Positions 60,764-64,000 of a stretch of DNA of 64,000 nt are shown here, piece by piece. Position 1 is the first letter of the stretch; each line of letters begins with the position of its first letter. Origin of the DNA: Lacrimispora indolis DSM 755 (GTDB lineage Bacteria; Bacillota; Clostridia; Lachnospirales; Lachnospiraceae); assembly GCF_000526995.1 (NCBI RefSeq), contig NZ_AZUI01000001.1:3390001-3454000 (forward strand). The letters are read 5' to 3'. The notes under the pieces were generated by a model. The model searched no databases. It was given only the letters and a program-made list of their open reading frames with translations, and was not told where the DNA came from. A program made the position numbers and the translations under genes.

Positions 60764-62767
60764 ATGGCAAAAACAGGAAGTTTAACAATCAACAGCGAAA
60801 ATATTTTCCCTATTATTAAGAAATGGCTGTATTCCGACCATGACATTTTCTACCGTGAGCTTGTGTCCAATGGCTGTGATGCCATTACAAAGCTTAAGAA
60901 GCTGGAAATTATGGGCGAGTGGCAGAAACCGGAGGATCTGGAATTTAAGATCGAGATCATTACCGACTCCAATGAAAAGACCATTACCTTTAAGGACAAC
61001 GGTCTTGGAATGACTATGGAGGAAGTGGATGAGTACATCAACCAGATCGCCTTTTCCGGCGCTCAGGATTTCCTTGAGAAATATAAGGACAAAGCCAACG
61101 AAGATCAGATCATCGGCCACTTTGGACTTGGTTTTTATTCCGCATTCATGGTAGCCGACAGGGTCACCATTGATACCTTATCCTATAAAGAAGGGGCTGC
61201 TGCAGTTCACTGGGAGTCTGACGGCGGTACGGAATATGAGATGGAAGAAGGGGACAAGGCTGAGTTTGGAACCACCATTAAACTCTACCTTAATGAAGAC
61301 AGCCTGGAATTCTGCAACGAATACCGGGGAAAAGAAGTTCTTGAGAAATACTGTTCCTTTATGCCTGTGTCAATTTATTTATCCAGCGCATCTTCAGAAC
61401 CTCAGTATGAGACCATTGAAAAGGATGAGCTGACTGATAAGGATACGATCATCGAAACCATCATTGAGGAAGCAAAGACTGAGGAAAAGGAGAACGAAAA
61501 CGGGGAAAAGGAAATCGTAGAGGTATCTCCTGCCAAGGAAAAATATAAAATCAAAAAGCGTCCGGTACCGGTCAATGATACCAATCCTCTGTGGAACAAG
61601 CATCCAAACGACTGCACGGAAGAAGAGTATAAATCCTTTTACCGCAAGGTGTTCCATGACTACAAGGAGCCTTTGTTCTGGATCCACTTAAACATGGATT
61701 ATCCATTCAACTTAAAGGGAATCCTCTACTTCCCCAAGCTGAATTTAAATTATGACAGCCTGGAAGGAACTATCAAGCTGTACAACAGCCAGGTATTTAT
61801 TGCGGATAATATCAAGGAAGTGATTCCTGAATTCCTGATGCTGTTAAAGGGAGTGATCGATTGTCCGGATCTTCCTCTTAACGTATCCAGAAGCGCTCTT
61901 CAAAACGACGGTTTTGTAAAGAAGATTTCTGACTACATTACTAAAAAGGTTGCGGATAAGCTGACCGGCATGTTTAAGACGGACCGTGAAAATTATGAAA
62001 AGTACTGGGATGACATCAATCCATTCATTAAATTCGGCTGCTTAAAGGATGAGAAGTTCGGAGAAAAGATCAACGATTCCCTCATCTTTAAGAATCTGGA
62101 AGGCAAGTATTTAACTCTTTCCGATTGCCTGGAGGAGAATAAGGAGAAGCACGAGAACAGCGTATTCTACATCTCTGATGAAAAAGAGCAGAGCCAGTAC
62201 ATCAACATGTTTAAAGAGGCAGGTCTTGATGCGGTTTATCTGACTCATAATATTGACAGCGCGTTCGTAGGCTATCTGGAACAGAAGAATGAGAATGTAA
62301 AATTCTTATGCATAAATTCCGATTTATCCGACATCTTTAAGGAAGAGGTAAAGGAAGAGGATAAAGAAGCCATGAAGGCAGATACAGAGGCCCTGACCCA
62401 GCTGTTCCGCAAGGCATTGGACAAAGAACACTTAGAGGTCAAGGTTGAGAAATTAAAGAATGAAAATGTATCTTCCATGATCACCGTATCTGAGGAATCC
62501 CGCCGTATGCAGGAAATGATGAAGATGTACACCATGCCTGGAATGGATCCTTCCATGTTTGGAGCAGGCGGTGAGACTTTGGTGCTTAACTACAACAATA
62601 AGCTGGTGAAATATGTGCTGGGTCACAAAGACGGGGCTCATACAAATGCCATCTGCGAACAGCTTTATGATCTGGCAGCTTTAAGCCATGGCTCTCTGAC
62701 ACCGGAACGCATGACGAAATTCATTGCCAGAAGCAATGATCTGATGCTTGTGATGGCAGAGGTATAA
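60764..62767 (+). CDS. htpG: Molecular chaperone HtpG (Hsp90)
   Basis: A 667-aa ATP-dependent chaperone. The N-terminal GHKL ATPase has SNGCDAITKLKKLE, FKDNGLGMT and GHFGLGFYSAFMV. A middle domain includes LPLNVSRSALQND. The C-terminal dimerisation part follows. A charged insertion (about residues 215-255, rich in Glu and Lys) lengthens the linker between the first two domains, as in eukaryotic Hsp90. AAGGAG lies 9-11 bases before the ATG at 60764. CIRCE upstream implies heat-shock control by HrcA. Confidence 0.96.
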   Translation: MAKTGSLTINSENIFPIIKKWLYSDHDIFYRELVSNGCDAITKLKKLEIMGEWQKPEDLEFKIEIITDSNEKTITFKDNGLGMTMEEVDEYINQIAFSGAQDFLEKYKDKANEDQIIGHFGLGFYSAFMVADRVTIDTLSYKEGAAAVHWESDGGTEYEMEEGDKAEFGTTIKLYLNEDSLEFCNEYRGKEVLEKYCSFMPVSIYLSSASSEPQYETIEKDELTDKDTIIETIIEEAKTEEKENENGEKEIVEVSPAKEKYKIKKRPVPVNDTNPLWNKHPNDCTEEEYKSFYRKVFHDYKEPLFWIHLNMDYPFNLKGILYFPKLNLNYDSLEGTIKLYNSQVFIADNIKEVIPEFLMLLKGVIDCPDLPLNVSRSALQNDGFVKKISDYITKKVADKLTGMFKTDRENYEKYWDDINPFIKFGCLKDEKFGEKINDSLIFKNLEGKYLTLSDCLEENKEKHENSVFYISDEKEQSQYINMFKEAGLDAVYLTHNIDSAFVGYLEQKNENVKFLCINSDLSDIFKEEVKEEDKEAMKADTEALTQLFRKALDKEHLEVKVEKLKNENVSSMITVSEESRRMQEMMKMYTMPGMDPSMFGAGGETLVLNYNNKLVKYVLGHKDGAHTNAICEQLYDLAALSHGSLTPERMTKFIARSNDLMLVMAEV

Positions 62768-62934
62768 AAACCGGAATCCTATGATTTGGGGATATCTTTT
62801 TTCTCCCGGTTATGCTATATTAGATACAGTGATTTTTTATTGGCAGGGAGGAAATACCCTATGGGGACCTGCCCCGCTTGACCGGACATGTACCATGTGT
62901 CCAAATAGCACGGGCATTGAAAGGAGAAACGGTA

Positions 62935-63222
62935 ATGAAGGAAAAGACGATGAAGATAAGGAAAGGAATGATGCGCCTGTTGCTGGTTCTTATGCTGGGC
63001 CTGTTTGCAGGTGCCGCACCTGGCACTGCATTGGTTGCTCACGCAGAGACAGTTGCTGTTTCAGAGGCCGCTGTACCGGCAGAAGGGGCTTCAGAAGATA
63101 ACGGGATGTCATTTATAATGACTTTTTTTGGGGGAATTATGCTTCTGATTCTGTTTGTTGTCGTAGTCGTAGTGGCTTCCAGCATAAGTGCGGTAGGAGT
63201 ATTTGATGTTCAAGAGGATTAA
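62935..63222 (+). CDS. Small exported or membrane protein, unknown
   Basis: A 95-aa protein. An N-terminal signal-peptide-like stretch (basic start, core LLLVLMLGLFAGAAPG, possible cleavage after AHA) is followed by a short acidic segment and a second hydrophobic helix (IMLLILFVVVVVVASSISAVG). No family was recognised. AAAGGAG lies 8 bases before the ATG. It has its own terminator, so it is an independent unit. A short AUG-TGA frame of six codons, behind GGGAGG, occurs upstream near 62862. Confidence 0.7.
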   Translation: MKEKTMKIRKGMMRLLLVLMLGLFAGAAPGTALVAHAETVAVSEAAVPAEGASEDNGMSFIMTFFGGIMLLILFVVVVVVASSISAVGVFDVQED

Positions 63223-63256
63223 TATCCGGCGGTAGAATGAGGATTTGTACTAATGA

Positions 63257-63296
63257 GGGCTTGTACTTTGGAAGTTTCTGGTACAGGTCCTTTTTT
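63257..63296 (+). terminator. Intrinsic terminator
   Basis: GGGCTTGTAC (63257-63266) pairs, with G-U wobble, with GTACAGGTCC (63281-63290), followed by six T residues. Confidence 0.78.
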
Positions 63297-63369
63297 CTGC
63301 ATTAATTAGGAAATCATTGGAATATAAGACTTATTCTTATGGCTAAGCGGATAGTGTTAAATTATTCTA

Positions 63370-63398
63370 TTGACATCCGGGTCTGGTTTCTCTATAAT
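63370..63398 (+). promoter_or_regulatory. Consensus promoter of the DegV gene
   Basis: TTGACA (63370-63375), 17 bp, TATAAT (63393-63398): both boxes are exact. Confidence 0.88.
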
Positions 63399-63452
63399 AT
63401 ATGGTAATGAATACTACATGATAAGTTTCATGCCAGGAGGAAGGATAGAGAT

Positions 63453-64000
63453 ATGAGCTATAAAATCATTGGGGACAGCTGTCTGGATATTACGGCAGAT
63501 TTAAAAAAAGATCCTCACTTTCAGATAATTCCCCTTATTTTACAAGTGGGAAATACTCAGGTTATCGATGATGAGACCTTTGATCAGAAAAGCTTTCTGG
63601 AGCTGGTGAAAAGCAGCAGTGAGTGTCCCAAAACAGCATGTCCGTCACCGGAGCTGTATAAAGAAGCTTATGAATGTGATGAGGATCAGATTTTTGTGAT
63701 CACTTTGTCCGAGCATTTAAGCGGAAGCTATAACAGCGCTGTTCTGGGAAAAAAGCTTTACGAAGAAGAACATGGGAATGACGGGAAAAAGATCGCGGTT
63801 CTAGGTTCGGATTCGGCCTCTGCCGGACAGTTAAATATCGCTCTTTACGTCCAATCCCTTTGCCAGGCCTCCCTTCCATTTGAAGAGATCGAGGAGAAGG
63901 CAAGAACCTTTATCAAGAATATGAAAACCTATTTTGTCCTGGAAAGTCTGGACACTTTAAGAAAGAACGGCCGCCTTACAGGGCTTCAGGCCTTTTTTGC
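63453..64000 (+). CDS. DegV family fatty-acid-binding protein, partial
   Basis: The reading frame from ATG 63453 stays open to the window end, giving 182 residues of a protein normally about 280-290 aa. It starts MSYKIIGDSCLDITADL and contains ITLSEHLSGSYNSAVLG and TLRKNGRLTGLQA, all typical of DegV/FakB proteins that bind fatty acids for phosphorylation by FakA. AGGAGG lies about 11 bases before the ATG. No fakA partner is visible in the window. Confidence 0.93.
   Translation, partial: MSYKIIGDSCLDITADLKKDPHFQIIPLILQVGNTQVIDDETFDQKSFLELVKSSSECPKTACPSPELYKEAYECDEDQIFVITLSEHLSGSYNSAVLGKKLYEEEHGNDGKKIAVLGSDSASAGQLNIALYVQSLCQASLPFEEIEEKARTFIKNMKTYFVLESLDTLRKNGRLTGLQAFF

Noticed and set aside
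1..64000. CRISPR arrays, tRNA or rRNA genes, prophage
   Set aside because: No regularly spaced direct repeats, no cloverleaf sequences ending in CCA, and no integrase or phage structural genes were seen.

Overview
The window looks like chromosome of an anaerobic, endospore-forming Firmicute, most likely a Lachnospiraceae member of the Lacrimispora/Hungatella/Clostridium XIVa type. Grounds: a complete spoIIIA operon, spoIVB and spo0A; low-to-mid GC with strong AGGAGG ribosome sites; CD3324, DUF3877 and DUF5721 proteins typical of that family; and an NAD-linked formate dehydrogenase module. No rRNA, tRNA or CRISPR array was seen.

1-9.2 kb holds small independent units: a thioesterase, a YkvI-like carrier, MsrA, a cupin regulator with an efflux protein, a pentapeptide-repeat protein, DUF1062, and an ahpC-ahpF peroxide operon with a Per-like box. 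9.3-10.6 kb holds DUF3877 and a secreted NlpC/P60 hydrolase.

10.7-37.2 kb is the conserved sporulation/housekeeping supercluster known from Bacillus: spoIIIAA-AH, a YqhY/Asp23 protein, then nusB-xseA-xseB-ispA-dxs-tlyA-nadK-argR-recN, then spoIVB and spo0A. Two blocks interrupt it. One holds a diguanylate cyclase and two dehydrogenases. The other holds DUF554, YdcF, an azlCD exporter with its MocR-type regulator, and a broken phosphotransferase. The spoIVB-spo0A gap carries a structured element, a perfect 0A box and a promoter.

37.3-43.4 kb contains glgA, HD and PAP2-like proteins, a CmpB-like membrane protein, then maf, a HAD phosphatase, a PrsA-like foldase lipoprotein and a small membrane protein.

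43.4-49.7 kb is an accessory, AT-rich region. It holds an agr quorum-sensing system (agrA-agrC-agrB on the minus strand) whose autoinducer gene agrD is a 47-codon ORF on the opposite strand, about 840 bp away, behind a LytTR-type repeat pair. A decayed IS30 transposase lies between them. Next comes the scar of a natural-product cluster: an EamA exporter, a truncated B12/radical SAM gene and a truncated type II thioesterase.

50.1-58.5 kb is a formate/molybdenum module: a MobB-like protein, mobA, a FocA-type channel, fdsGBA-like subunits (NuoE-like, NuoF-like, Cys-type formate dehydrogenase) and moeA. 58.5-64 kb holds an M18 aminopeptidase, DUF5721, htpG behind a CIRCE operator, a small secreted or membrane protein and the start of a DegV protein.

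The most interesting observations are the split agr locus with its probable AgrA site, the shared MocR/azlC operator, a hairpin repeat found three times in 5' leaders, the structured element before spo0A, and the fused remnants of a biosynthetic cluster.
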